Shown: piece by piece, positions 44,175 to 55,989 of the stretch
How the letters are laid out: every line of letters starts with the position of its first letter
How positions within the stretch are numbered: position 1 is the stretch's first letter
Assembly: GCF_905171765.1 (NCBI RefSeq)
Contig: NC_053392.1
Coordinates: forward strand, 339,481,010-339,545,009
DNA from: Bufo bufo
Taxonomy: Eukaryota > Chordata > Amphibia > Anura > Bufonidae
Length of the DNA stretch: 64,000 bases
Direction: 5' to 3'
Translations under genes and position numbers: made by a program
The notes under the pieces: model-generated
Databases searched by the model: none
Seen by the model: the letters and a program-made list of their open reading frames with translations, nothing else
What the model was told of the DNA's origin: nothing

Positions 44175-45348
44175 AGGGCCGACACCTTCAGATTTATACT
44201 TTTTAACATTTATATAATTGAAGAACATTTTAGGGTTAGTTTTACTCTCTTTGGCAATTAATCTCTCGATCTCTAGTTTGGCCGCTTTTATTTGTTTTTT
44301 ACATGTTCTATTTTTTTCCTTATAGTTTTTCAGTGCTTCCGTGCTACCCTCCTGTTTTAGTGATTTATATGCTTTCTTTTTGTCATTTATTGCTTTCTTT
44401 ACAGTTCTATTTATCCACATTGGTTTCTTTTTGTTCCTTAACCTTTTATTCCCATACGGTATATACCTCTCACAATGAGATTTTAGGATGCTTTTAAAGA
44501 TATCCCATTTTGTGGCTGTATTTTTATTTTTGAGGACTTTGTCCCAGTTAGTTATGCCTATGGCCTCTTAGTTGGCTAAATTTAGCTTTTTTGAAGTTTG
44601 GCATTTTTGTTCCTCCCTGTAGAAATGCTCTTTTGAATGATAATTGGAAGGTTATTACTTTATGGTCACTATTTCCCAGGTGTCCCCCAACCTGCACGTC
44701 TGTTGTTCTGTCAGGCCTATTGGTTAATACTATGTCCAGTATGGCCGTCCCTCTAGTCGGGTCCTGAACCAGTTGGGAGAGGTAATTGTCTTTGGTTATT
44801 GCCAAGAACCTGTTTCCTTTATTAGATATACAAGTTTCAGTTTCCCAGTCTATATCTGGGTAGTTGAAATCCCCCCATAATAACCACCTCATTATGATTT
44901 GCCGCCTCGTCTATCTCGTTTAGTAGTAGATTTTCTGTGGTATATTAGATGGTTTATAGTAAACTCCTATTAGTAATTTATTGTTGTTTTTAGCTCCATG
45001 TATCTCTACCCACAGTGACTCCACATGTTCATGTCCCTCACTTATATCTTCACGGAGTGTGGGCTTTAGACAAGACTTTACATAAAAGCAAACCCCTCCC
45101 CCTCTCCGGTTTTGACAATCCTTTCTAAACAGACTGTAGCCTTGTACATTAACTGCCCAGTCATAGCTATCATCCAGCCATGTCTCAGTTATTCCAACTA
45201 TGTCATAGTTCTCCTCACACATTACTAATTCCAGCTCCCCAGTTTTATTAGTCAGGCTTCTTACATTAGTATACATACATTTGAGAGGTTTATGTATATT
45301 TTTTACCCTACACCTTTCCTTCTGAACTGTTCTAGTCCCTCCTTCCAT
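44175..45348 (-). pseudogene. CR1/L2-like ORF2: endonuclease region
   Basis: The minus strand begins KCMYTNVRSLTNKTGELELV, then IVGITETWLD with the catalytic Glu, and GYSLFRKDCQNRRGGGVCFYV. After two nearby compensating frameshifts (about 44895-44940) it continues GDFNYPDIDW, LDIVLTNRPD and NSDHKVITF, the APE-type endonuclease motifs. The linker to RT follows and continues across the TTAA insertion point at 44171 into 39440. Confidence 0.88.
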
Positions 45349-45440
45349 TCTTCCCCCAGTCCCACTACCTTGCCCCCGATCTCTATCTGCCCTATCTTCC
45401 CCTCCTATAATGTAATTTCCCTCCCCCCCCAGTCCCTAGT

Positions 45441-45726
45441 TTAAACACTCCTCCAACCTTCTAGCCATCTTTCTCCCCAGCACAGCTGCCCCTTCCCCAT
45501 TGAGGTGCAGCCCGTCCCTACGATAGAGCCTGTAGCCGATACAGAAGTCGGCCCAGTTCTCCAGGAACCCAAACCGCTCTTCGTACACCAGTTCTTGAGG
45601 CACTTGTTAATCTCCCTAATCACCAGCTGCCTTTCTTGTGTGGCTCGTGGTACAGGCAGTATTTCGGAAAATACTACCTTTGAGGTCCTTGCCCTAAGCT
45701 TTTGACCTAAATCCCTGAAATCATTT
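45441..45726 (-). pseudogene. CR1/L2-like ORF1, C-terminal part
   Basis: Continues in frame from 48964 across the TTAA insertion: NDFRDLGQKLRARTSKVVFS, EILPVPRATQERQLVIREIN, then a region with WLEGW at the end. This is the second half of the SGNH esterase-like domain of CR1-type ORF1. Confidence 0.8.
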
Positions 45727-46182
45727 TTAACCACCTCCGGACCGCCTAACGCAGGATCGCGTTCCGGAGGTGGCAGCGCTGCGCACAGTCACGCATATAC
45801 GCGTCATCTCGCGAGACGCGAGATTTCCTGTGAACGCGCGCACACAGGCGCGCGCGCTTACAGGATCGGAAGGTAAGCGAGTGGATCTCCAGCCTGCCAG
45901 CGGCGATCGTTCGCTGGCAGGCTGGAGATGTGATTTTTTTTAACCCCTAACAGGTATATTAGACGCTGTTTTGATAACAGCGTCTAATATACCTGCTACC
46001 TGGTCCTCTGGTGGTCCCCTTTGCTTGGATCGACCACCAGAGGACACAGGTAGCTCAGTAAAGTAGCACCAAACACCACTACACTACACCCCCCCCCTGT
46101 CACTTATTAACCCCTTATGAACCCCTGATCACCCCATATAGACTCCCTGATCACCCCCCTGTCATTGATCACCCCCCTGTAA

Positions 46183-46271
46183 GGCTCTATTCAGATGTCC
46201 GTATGATTTTTACGGATCCACTGATAGATGGATCGGATCCGCAAAACACATACGGACGTCTGAATGGAGCC
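46183..46271. mobile_element. 89-bp Harbinger-like MITE, copy 1
   Basis: GGCTCTATTCAGATGTCCGT and ACGGACGTCTGAATGGAGCC are inverted ends, with TAA on the left and TTA on the right. It sits in a TGATCACCCCCCTGT-rich tandem repeat. Confidence 0.75.
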
Positions 46272-46355
46272 TTACAGGGGGGTGATCAATGACGGGGGTG
46301 ATCACCCCATATAGACTCCCTGATCACCCCCCTGTCATTGATCACCCCCCTGTAA

Positions 46356-46444
46356 GGCTGCATTCAGATGTCCGTATGATTTTTACGGATCCACTGATAC
46401 ATGGATCGGATCCGCAAAACACATACGGACATCTGAATGGAGCC
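46356..46444. mobile_element. 89-bp Harbinger-like MITE, copy 2
   Basis: The same element and the same flanks as 46183-46271, 173 bp further on. This indicates duplication of the whole segment. A third partial left end begins near 46530. Confidence 0.75.
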
Positions 46445-46716
46445 TTACAGGGGGGTGATAACCCCATATAGACTCCCTGATCACCCCCCTGTCATTGATC
46501 ACCCCCCTGTCATTGATCACCCCCCTGTAAGGCTCCATTCAGACATTTTTTTGGCCCAAGTTAGCGGAAATTATTTTTTTTTTTCTTACAAAGTCTCATA
46601 TTCCACTAACTTGTGTCAAAAAATAAAATCTCACATGAACTCACCATACCCCTGACGGAATCCAAATGCGTAAAATTTTTTAGACATTTATATTCCAGAC
46701 TTCTTCTCACGCTTTA

Positions 46717-48492
46717 GGGCCCCTAGAATGCCAGGGCAGTATAAATACCCCACATGTGACCCCATTTCGGAAAGAAGACACCCCAAGGTATTCCGTGAGG
46801 GGCATATTGAGTCCATGAAAGATTGAAATTTTTGTTACAAGTTAGCGGAAAGGGAGACTTTGTGAGAAAAAAAAAATCAATTTCCGCTAACTTGTGCCAA
46901 AAAAAAAAAATTTCTATGAACTCGCCATGCCCCTCATTGAATACCTTGGGGTGTCTTCTTTCAAAAATGGGGTCACATGTGGGGTATTTATACTGCCCTG
47001 GCATTCTAGGGGCCCTAAAGCGTGAGAAGAAGTCTGGGATCCAAATGTCTAAAAATGCCCTCATAAAATGAATGTGGGCCCCTTTGCGCATCTAGGCTGC
47101 AAAAAAGTGTCACACATGTGGTATCGCCGTACTCAGGAGAAGTTAGGCAATGTGTTTTGGGGTGTCATTTTACATATACCCATGCTGGGTGAGATAAATA
47201 TCTTGGTCAAATTCCAACTTTGTATAAAAAATGGGAAAAGTTGTCTTTTGCCGAGATATTTCTCTCACCCAGCATGAGTATATGTAAAAAGACACCCCAA
47301 AACACATTGCCCAACTTCTCCTGAATACGGCGATACCACATGTGTGACACTTTTTTGCAGCCTAGGTGGGCAAAGGGGCCCACATTCCAAAGAGCACCTT
47401 TAGGATTTCACAGGTTATTTACCTACTTACCACACATTAGGGCCCCTGGAAAATGCCAGGGCAGTATAACTACCCCACAAGTGACCCTATTTTGGAAAGA
47501 AGACACCCCAAGGTATTCCGTGAGGGGCATGGCGAGTTCCTAGAATTTTATATTTTTTGTCACAAGTTAGCGGAAAATTATGATTTTTTCCTTACAAAGT
47601 CTCATATTCCACTAACTTGTGACAAAAAATAAAAACTTCCATGAACTCACTATGCCCATCACGAAATACCTTGGGGTGTCTTCTTTCCAAAATGGGGTCA
47701 CTTGTGGGGTAGTTATACTGCCCTGGCATTCTAGGGGCCCAAATGTGTGGTAAGAAGTTTGAAATCAAAATGTGTAAAAAATGACCGGTGAAATCCGAAA
47801 GGTGCTCTTTGGAATATGGGCCCCTTTGCCCACCTAGGCTGCAAAAAAGTGTTACACATGTGGTATCTCCGTACTCAGGAGAAGTTGGGGAATGTGTTTT
47901 GGGGTGTCATTTTACATATACCCATGCTGGGTGAGAGAAATATCTTGGCAAAAGACAACTTTTCCCATTTTTTTATACAAAGTTGGCATTTGACCAAGAT
48001 ATTTATCTCACCCAGCATGGGTATATGTAAAATGACACCCCAAAATACATTCCCCAACTTCTCCTGAGTACGGCGATACCACATGTGTGGCACTTTTTTG
48101 CAGCTTAGGTGGGCAAAGGGGCCCACATTCCAAAGAGCACCTTTCGGATTTCACCAGTCATTTTTTACACATTTTGATTTCAAACTACTTACCACACATT
48201 TGGGCCCCTAGAATCCCAGGGCAGTATAACTACCCCACAAGTGACCCCATTTTGGAAAGAAGACACCCCAAGGTATTCGCTGATGGGCATAGTGAGTTCA
48301 TAGAAGTTTTTATTTTTTGTCACAAGTTAGTGGAATATGAGACTTTGTAAGAAAAAAAAAAAGATCATTTTCCACTAACTTGTGACAAAAAATAAAAAGT
48401 TCTATGAACTCACTATGCCCATCAGCGAATACCTTAGGGTGTCTACTTTCTGAAATGGGGTCATTTGTGGGGTGTTTGTACTGTCTGGGCAT
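46717..48492. repeat. Five alternating long hairpins of two types
   Basis: Type 1 (AAGACACCCCAAGGTATTCC against GGWATACCTTGGGGTGTCTTC) is at about 46717-47019, 47441-47742 and 48204-48492. Type 2 (GGTATCGCCGTACTCAGGAG; CACCCAGCATGRGTATATGT) is at about 47074-47383 and 47817-48125. Each is close to self-complementary over its whole length. Confidence 0.85.
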
Positions 48493-48963
48493 TGTAGAAC
48501 CTCAGGAAACATGACAGGTGCTCAGAAAGTCAGAGCTGCTTCAAAAAGCGGAAATTCACATTTTTGTACCATAGTTTGTAAACGCTATAACTTTTACCCA
48601 AACCATTTTTTTTTACCCAAACATTTTTTTTTTTATCAAAGACATGTAGAACAATAAATTTAGAGAAAAATTTATATATGGATGTCGTTTTTTTTGCAAA
48701 ATTTTACAACTGAAAGTGAAAAATGTCATTTTTTTGCAAAAAAATCGTTAAATTTCGATTAATAACAAAAAAAAGTAAAAATGTCAGCAGCAATGAAATA
48801 CCACCAAATGAAATCTCTATTAGTGAGAAGAAAAGGAGGTAAAATTCATTTGGGTGGTAAGTTGCATGACCGAGCAATAAACGGTGAAAGTAGGGTAGGT
48901 CAGAAGTGTAAAAAGTCGCCTGGTCATTAAGGGTGTTTAAGCTATAGGGGCTGAGGTGGTTAA

Positions 48964-49610
48964 GGACTCTCCACCTACCTCTAACTTTGTCATTGGTTCC
49001 GATATGGACCATAACCGCTGGATCTTCTCGAGCCCCTCCCAGTAATCTGTCAACTCGATCCGCGATGTGTCGAACTCTAGCACCAGGAAGACAGCACACT
49101 GTTCGGCGATCGCGGTTTTTGTGACAGATTTCCTGCTCGGTTCCCCCTAATAATGGAGTCTCCCACTACCAGCACCTGTCTGGCCTGCCCTGCTCTCCTG
49201 GTTCCCTGCTTACTGGAGCTGACATTCCCCTGACTGGCAGAGGAAGTGTCCGGCTGCAGCAGTGCCGTCCCTGGACTGACATCCCCCTCATCTGCCAAAC
49301 GTGCAAACTTGTTGGGGTGTGTCAGATCAGGGCCAGCCTCCCTGGCACTCTTCCCTCTACCCAGCTTTCTAACTGTTACCCAGCTAGCTACCTCACTTTC
49401 CTCAGCCTCCTCTCTGTTACCCTCCCCCTCATCTATCCCAAAAAGTGCTTGCTCGGTGAAAAGAAAACTCTTTTGCAAATTGTCAATGTCTCTCAGTGTT
49501 GCAACTTGCCCGTTTAGAGACTCGATTTGCGATTCCAAACGGGTAATTTGCTCACATCTTGAACAAAGATATACGCCCTCGAACGGCTGTTCCAGGACTG
49601 CATACATCAT
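48964..49610 (-). pseudogene. CR1/L2-like ORF1, N-terminal part with SGNH esterase motif
   Basis: The minus strand starts MMYAVLEQPFEGVYLCSRCE (a Cys-x2-Cys pair), then a heptad-rich coiled-coil stretch (ITRLESQIESLNGQVATL) and a low-complexity Ser/Glu/Gly linker. VLVVGDSIIRG follows with the nucleophilic Ser of SGNH esterases. A 1-base frameshift near 49130 leads into CCLPGARVRHI and VMVHIGTND, the third SGNH block. Esterase-bearing ORF1 is known in the CR1/L2 group. Confidence 0.85.
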
Positions 49611-49842
49611 GCAAGATGTGCACTGGACTGCGTTGTCAATTGTTCAACACATACTTTTTTACTGTTGTAATCCCCATTTAGTAAGTAGACCCTGTTGGCT
49701 GTAGTTGAAGGACTACCTAGAATTAAGCCAACAACACACAAGGAAATGTTATCCAACCTTAGTTTCCAACTCCTTGTCTTAAACTCCTTTTCTTTAACTC
49801 CACTTAATAAGAAGCCCACTTAGTAGAGCAAGCCTCAGGATT

Positions 49843-50152
49843 GTGAAAAGACAATCCCCTCCACTCTCCACATCTTGTACATGAAGGGTCTGGGAGTTTA
49901 TGCATAAGAAAGAGCCGCATAGGCGTCAAATAATCTTTATACAACCATTTGATGTGAATGAGCTGGCCATGAACACTTGCCATGTAAGACTCCGTTACTT
50001 CAAATGAGAAGCTCCAACTCTGGGACATCCTCATGCCATCTATCAAACCAGTGCCTCAGGGAGTCCTGGTTACCCAGAATCAATAAAAAGCTGAGATTGA
50101 GTTACATAAATGAACTCTCCTAGCAATGCATTCAGTTGAGCCACACTTCAAC
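49843..50152 (-). pseudogene. L1/Tx1-like ORF2 C-terminal end, proximal half
   Basis: Minus-strand HIKWLYKDYLTPMRLFLMHK and DPSCTRCGEWRGLSFH match the Cys-x2-Cys..His segment near the end of L1/Tx1 ORF2. The remainder of that region is at 37030-37586. The junction near 49842/49843 marks the LINE 5' border. Confidence 0.78.
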
Positions 50153-50746
50153 TTAAAGGGTTTGTCACCAGATTTAACCCTATTAAGCTAGCAGACATTA
50201 GAGATGTGCTAATTTCAGCTAAACCTAACTAGCCTATTCCTACTTTTATCTATGCCCCCAGTTACGCCTGAATTCTAACTTTTACAATATGCTAATTAGC
50301 CTCTAGGAGGGATTGATGGGACCAGGCAGCGCTCGCATCTGTCTGACAGCCCTGTGCTCTGGTGAAATCTCGTGCTGTTTAGTATTCGGCGCGGTGAGGG
50401 AAATACGCTTGCAGGATGTCAGCTTCCTCACTGCGCCTGCGCCAAATACTGAATGGCGCGAGATTTCACCAGGGCACAGGGCTGGCAAACAGATGCAAGC
50501 GCTGCCTGGCCTTGTCAATCAGGACTTGGAGGGAGGTGACAAAGGTGGGAGAACGGAGCCTCTAGGAGCAGGAATAACGACCCCCCTGCTCCTAGAGACT
50601 TATTAGCATATTATAAAAGTTAGATTTCTGTCGTAACGGGGGCATAGATAAAAGTAGGAATAGGCTAGTTAGGTTTAGCTGACATTAGCACATTGCTAAT
50701 GTCAGCTAGCCTAATAGGGTTAAATCTGGTGACAGAATCCCTTTAA
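50153..50746. mobile_element. Palindromic TTAA-flanked MITE
   Basis: TTAA lies at 50153-50156 and 50743-50746, with ends AGGGTTTGTCACCAGATTTA and TAAATCTGGTGACAGAATCC. Arms pair through GCTAACTTTTATAATATGC-like and GGTGAAATCTCG / CGAGATTTCACC blocks. It is related to 5910-6294. Confidence 0.85.
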
Positions 50747-50785
50747 GAGGGCCTCTACCAAATTGTGCCACACAAGCATTACTTA

Positions 50786-51201
50786 GGCTACTTTCACACA
50801 CACGTTTGGTGTGAATCCGTCATGGATCTGCACAAACGCATCCGTTCAGAACGGATTATTATCTTTAATATAACCAAAACGGATCAGTCTTGAACACCAT
50901 TGAAAGTCAATGGGGGTCGGATCCGTTTTCTATTGTGACAGTGAAAACAGATCAGTCCCCCATGGACTTACATTGTGTGTCAAGACGGATCAGTTTGGCT
51001 CCGTTTCGTCAGACTGACACCAAAACGTTTGCCTCCAAAGCGGAATGGAGGCGGAACCAACGGAGCTAAATTGATGCATTCTGAGCGGATCCTTATCCAT
51101 TCAGAATGCATTTAGGGCAAAACTGATCAGTTTTGGACCGCTTGTGAGAGCCCTGAACGGATCTCCCAAATGGAAACCAAAACGCCATTGTGAAAGTAGC
51201 C
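50786..51201. mobile_element. Harbinger-like MITE
   Basis: Ends GGCTACTTTCACACACACG and GCCATTGTGAAAGTAGCC are flanked by TTA on both sides (50783-50785, 51202-51204). Same family as 7517-7922. Confidence 0.88.
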
Positions 51202-51600
51202 TTAGTTGGAAATAGTTATGCAAACTATTGCCGGAAACTAGACTCTTGTCTGAGGCTATTGAAAGTACGGAAGACCATAGACGTTCTGTTTCCTCTATTA
51301 TCCATTTTGCCCAGACTGTAAGGACAACCTCTTTCAGCCATGTCTCATCTTTGCAGAGTTTGCCACACAGATGTATTAGGTTTCTCATTTTCCATCATCT
51401 TCCCCACCTCCTCATCACAAACTCCCCATCCTGCTGCGACGCCCAATACTGTGTCTGTTGTGCTCCCTAATGCTTCCAAATACTATACTTCGGAAAATAC
51501 TAGTACTGCACAGATAGTGCCCTCTTCAACAATTTTGCCACCCAGTGCCCTAAAAAATAATCTTGATTAGAAAATGCCCCTGAAAGTAATAGTGCCACAT

Positions 51601-51770
51601 GGGGAGTTTTAGCAAACTGGTGTAAAGTAGAATTGGTTTAGTTGCGCATAGCAACCAATCAGATTCCACCTTTCATTTTTTACAACTCCTTTGGAAGATG
51701 AAAGGTGGAATCTGGTTGCTATGGGCAACTAAGCTAGTTCTACTTTACACCAGTTTGATAAATCTCCCCC
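51601..51770. mobile_element. Palindromic MITE with GGTGTAAAGTAGAA arms
   Basis: Left GTGTAAAGTAGAATTGG and AGGTGGAATCTGGTTGCTAT pair with CCACCTTTCATTTTTTAC and TAGTTCTACTTTACACC. GGGGAGTTTTAGCAAA at the left mirrors TTTGATAAATCTCCCCC at the right. Confidence 0.8.
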
Positions 51771-51794
51771 ACTGTCTCCCAAAATGAATCGTGT

Positions 51795-52005
51795 CAAGCT
51801 GATATGGTTCGTGTCCCCCCCCCAGCAGTAATAGTGCTCCCAAAAGACCCACCTGTAATAATAATTCTCTCCCAAAGTGCCCTCACTAGTAGTAGGGCCC
51901 TAATTGTGCCAAGCTGATATGGTTCGAGTGCTCCCAAAAGACCCACCTACAGTAATAATTCTCTCCCAAAGTGCCCTCACTAGTAGTAGGGCCTTCTATG
52001 ATGCC
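51795..52005 (+). repeat. Two-copy tandem repeat, about 100 bp
   Basis: AAGCTGATATGGTTCG ... GTGCTCCCAAAAGACCCACCT ... CCAAAGTGCCCTCACTAGTAGTAGGGCC occurs twice. Decayed units of TAGTAATAATGCCCCC type continue to about 52200. Confidence 0.8.
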
Positions 52006-52205
52006 TCCAATATTAAAAAATGCTCCCCCTGAGTATTTGTAATAAACACACCTTACCGATCCCCAATAGTAATAATGCCCCCTATAGAGCCCCTAGTAGT
52101 ACTAATGACCCCCTGTAGCTCCCATAGTAATAAAGCCCCTTTATATTGCCCCAGTAGTACTAATGCCCCCAATAGTGCCCCCCCCCCCCCAGTAGTATGC
52201 TTTTC

Positions 52206-53937
52206 AAAAGTGGCAAAAAGAATTAGCAAAATTAAATATTTCACTCCTGTTCCATACCATATGCTCTCTGATGTGGTGCAGGACACAGGTTTCTTCTGGC
52301 CAGTGCCCGGAGCTGCGTGTGGCCTATGACAATGAACAGCAAGGAGGTAGACATTGTTTTGTGTTCCCCCTCACCATTGCTGTAAGGAACCATATCTGCA
52401 AGTTTAATTGTCCAAACTTGAATTTCATAAACACATCACCCAAATGAGATGGCTGCTAGAAAAACAGCTTCAGTGCACACAGTTGCATACCAGTCAATTC
52501 ACTGCTTTGGACTACAGCTGTAGCCTAACAGTTAATCTCTTAGCCACATCCACCATACATGTAAAGGAGAAGTCAGGGCTTTAAACATGGCACCCACTTC
52601 ACTATTGACTGTAGCATCTGAGGATTTAAATGTCTGTGATTGGAGTTGTCCCTGCTCCTGCAGCAGGGCTTGAGGGTTTAATAGGAAGCCAGCAGATATA
52701 CCATAGACTGCAAAAACAAACTACTGCATTCTACATTCTATAGTATAAGTGATCAAATGATCAAGTTCCTGAGGAGTACTCAAAATGAATGGTGGAATTG
52801 CATTATTTTATTTTTTTACTAATCATTTTTTCACATTTTCAATGCAAGGTGTGGTAAATGCAATGGTGCCAATAAAAATACAGCTTTTCCAGCAAAAAAA
52901 TAAGCCATGTTGGGGAGAAAAGAAAAATGAAAATTCGCCTGCTCTGTAAAGGGTTAAAATGAATTATAAAGTAATTTATCAAAGACCTGCTTAATGCACA
53001 GATTTCAACGTGGATTTCTGTGTGTTTCCGCACCAAAACTGCATGCATAACTTGCTGTTTTTCTGGATTTACAGCGGATCCACAGCAAAAATCGCAAACA
53101 TAATTGACATGCTGCCGATTTCAAAATTTGCATGGCAGGTCAGTTTTTGCATGGAAGAGAAGTGTACATGAGATTTGTGTAATCACTTACACTTTCCTTG
53201 TACTGTATTACACTGTGTTTTTTTCCGAATGAAAATCCACATGTAATCCATATGGTTTGCAGGTACCCTTACGCTGGTCTTTGACAGCCGCTGTGCTGCC
53301 GGAGGAATTGTCTAATTTATGACGAGCTGCAGGCCTTGTCATACTGTAAATTGGGCACACATCCGGAAGTCCGTGCGCCTGGAGTAAAAACGACGTCAGT
53401 CCTAGCCTGGAGTAGTTTTCACTCCTTTTTTATGCCTGTTTCCAGGAGTCAATGGTACTAAATTTGCCTGATGCAAACACCTGTGTGACAAAATATTGTC
53501 ACACAGGCATTTAAAAAAATTGCAAAAAGTGGTCTCGCAAACTTTTTAACGTCAAAAACTGGCACTGTGAAGTTAGTAAATGACCCCCAATGTGTTTTTT
53601 TGGACAACAGCTGGAGCTCGATAAAGTTGGAAAAATCTTACAACAAAAAGTCTGTTTGTAGCCTCAGTCTTATCGGGGTAGGTTCACACAAAGGCTTTTT
53701 TATTTTTTTTTTATTTAGCTCCATCGAAAGGCGCTAAACCATGAGCAGACTCTCTGTTTGGCTTTGCAAGGAGTCTGCACAGTAACCACACCAAGAATGG
53801 ACCTGTACATTCTTAGCACAGTCTGGGAAACTGTGGCAAAAATCCTCAGCCACATCAACTGTGGCGCGAGCTCCCTTTGAAAACAATGAGAGCCAGTTTC
53901 AGCCCACGCCCCAAAAAAACTCGATCTGAACATACAC
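52206..53937. other. Intergenic DNA without a named feature
   Basis: No exon, terminal repeat or RNA gene recognised. A degraded MITE-like stretch lies around 53276-53590 (GCAAACACCTGTGTGACAAAATATTGTCACACAGG is one local palindrome there). Confidence 0.4.
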
Positions 53938-53940
53938 TAA

Positions 53941-54194
53941 GGCCTCTTGAACACGGCCGTTATGTGCCCGTTGCCATATTGCGGCCCGCATACGGGGGGG
54001 TCTGCAATACATTGGCACCGGCTCACTTGAATGGGTCTGCAATCACGGAGATGTAGAGCGGAAGCACGGATCGGAACCGCACGGAAGCACTACGGAGTGC
54101 TTCCGTGGTGTTTCTGTCCATGCCTCCGTCCCGGTCGCCAAATTGTGGTCCCCAATGTACGGAACAGATGCACAACGTTCGTGTGCAAGAGGCC
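53941..54194. mobile_element. Harbinger-like MITE, left of an abutting pair
   Basis: Ends GGCCTCTTGAACACGGCCG and CGTTCGTGTGCAAGAGGCC, with TAA at 53938-53940 and 54195-54197. It is related in its ends to the giant element at 16808-24927. Confidence 0.88.
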
Positions 54195-54197
54195 TAA

Positions 54198-54503
54198 GGC
54201 TCCATTCACACGTCCGCAAAATGTGTCCGCATCCGTTCCGCAATTTTGTGGAACGGGTGCGGACCATTCATTCTCTATGGGGACGGAATGGATGCGGACA
54301 GCACACAGTGTGCTGTCTGCAGCCGCAATTGCGGAGCGCGCCCCCGATTTTGGGTCCGCAGCTCCGCAAAAAGATAGAGCATGTCCTATTCTTGTCCGCA
54401 GCTTGCAGACAAGAATAGGCATTTCTATGGGGGTGACGGGCTGGTGTGTTGCGGACCCGCATTTTGCGGGTCCGCAACACACCACAGACGTGTGAATGTA
54501 GCC
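54198..54503. mobile_element. Harbinger-like MITE, right of an abutting pair
   Basis: Ends GGCTCCATTCACACGTCCGC and GACGTGTGAATGTAGCC, with TAA at 54195-54197 (shared) and 54504-54506. This is the uninterrupted form of the MITE at 2123-3557. Confidence 0.88.
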
Positions 54504-55470
54504 TAAGAGTGGAAAATTTAGACTGAGCAGGAAATCCACTTCAACTCCATTCACTCCAGAGATTCTGATTATTGCACTAAATTACATCAGCCAACAGAGA
54601 CAAGAACACAGAGCCAGCTTCTCGTACTGAGAAACATAATGAGGGCTTATGATAAAATTTATGTGGCTCCAGTAGTTGTCGAGCTGTTTGGGCATGGTCA
54701 CTAGAGATGAGCGAATTTCTCAAAAATTCGATTCTGACGATTTGCCGAATTTCAATTCGATCTGAATTTATTAGTGACAAATCGCGTTAAATACAGCTAT
54801 ATCCTGGCTGCTGAGACCTGTATATTGGTGTAGAACACTGTGCATTGCATAAACATGCATAGGGAATCCGCTATGATAGTGAAACAGTACTGTGAGTCAG
54901 TATGACACGCAGATAACAGGCGTCACTCTTAGAATCAGTTCACACTTCACTTATTTGGTCAGTTACGGGGCCAAAACTGACCAAATAACTTAAGTGTGAA
55001 CTCAGCCTTACAGGTCAATGTTAGCGTCAGGTATAAAGAATTGTGCAGTGGCACATAGTCTTCAGCTGATTCCACATACATTTCTACAGAACCTGTTCTG
55101 TTACATGTGGATACAAGTAGTGTCCCCCTGACAGAGTGGAGAGGGTGTCAGGAGTAAGTTTGTGTTAACTTCACTATTTATTTAGCCCTTCTCAATAATT
55201 ATAAGAACTACCCCCAAAAAACAGATCCTGTCTTTTGAGCATCCCCCTTCACACGGTCACCATTTGCTCAGTAATCCATCAGTATTGCTAAGGCCCAAAA
55301 AAAACAGGAGTGGATCCAAAACAGAGATGACACATGAATAGAATATTTGCATGTCCTCTGTGTTTTGTACCCACTCCTGCTTTTGGCTTCTAAATCATGA
55401 TCCAATCCTGATGCAAAATATGGACCATGTGATACAGGCCTTATGGCTGCGCCAAAGTCGGGATCCGTGT

Positions 55471-55800
55471 GTGGTGAGGTGGCAACAGCATGAGGAGTCA
55501 ACACAGTGGCCCAGTCACAGAGTGGTGAGGTGGCAACACCATGAGAAGTCAACACTGGCCCATTCACAGAGTGGTGAGGTGGAAACAGCATGAGAAGTCA
55601 CTACAGTGGTCCAGTCACAGAGTGGTGAGGTGGCAACAGCATGAGGAGTCAACACAGTGGTCTTGTCACAGAGTGGTAAGGTGGCAACAGCATGGGGAGT
55701 CAACACAATGGCCCAGTGACATTGTGGTGAAGTGGCAACAGCATGAGGAGTAAACACAGTGGCCCAGTCACAGAGTGGTGAGGCGGCAACAGCATGAGGA
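55471..55800 (+). repeat. Minisatellite, about 58-bp unit
   Basis: Units of GGTGAGGTGGCAACAGCATG AGGAGTCAACACAGTGGCCC and AGTCACAGAGT type recur about six times with small differences. Confidence 0.9.
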
Positions 55801-55989
55801 GTCAACAGAGGGGTGAGGTGGGGGGCAAAAGCAGTGGCAGTAACAGCACAGGATGGTGGGTGGCAGTAAGAGCACATGGCATCAGGTATGTGGCATCAGG
55901 CGGGTGGCAACATCCAAAAAGCGGCTGAAGCATGTGGCCAGAAGAAACGGGTCTCTTCACAAAGTTTGGGTGTGGCACCCAGAAAGATC

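Larger units (their letters stand above)
45727..48963. mobile_element. piggyBac-like element made of alternating hairpins
   Basis: TTAA lies at 45727-45730 and 48960-48963, with ends CCACCTCCGGACCG and GGCTGAGGTGG. The interior has two copies of a small Harbinger-like MITE, then five alternating inverted repeats of about 300 bp (46717-48492). The right end has A/T-rich sequence with TTACCCAAACCATTTT motifs. No transposase is encoded. Confidence 0.8.
37587..49842 (-). mobile_element. CR1/L2-like LINE, near full length, split by piggyBac-like insertions
   Basis: It is read on the minus strand. Its 5' end is near 49842, ORF1 at about 49610-48964 plus 45726-45441, ORF2 endonuclease at 45348-44175, RT and tail at 39440-37787, and its 3' end near 37587 (a CATAGTAACATAGTACATAAGG-type terminus shared with 60157). 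Foreign segments are 39441-44174 and 45727-48963. Removing each at its TTAA leaves a continuous reading frame. Several small frameshifts make it inactive. Confidence 0.85.

Noticed and set aside
49246..49704. 152-codon + strand open frame
   Set aside because: It is the antisense shadow of the LINE ORF1 coding region on the minus strand, which carries the recognisable esterase motifs.
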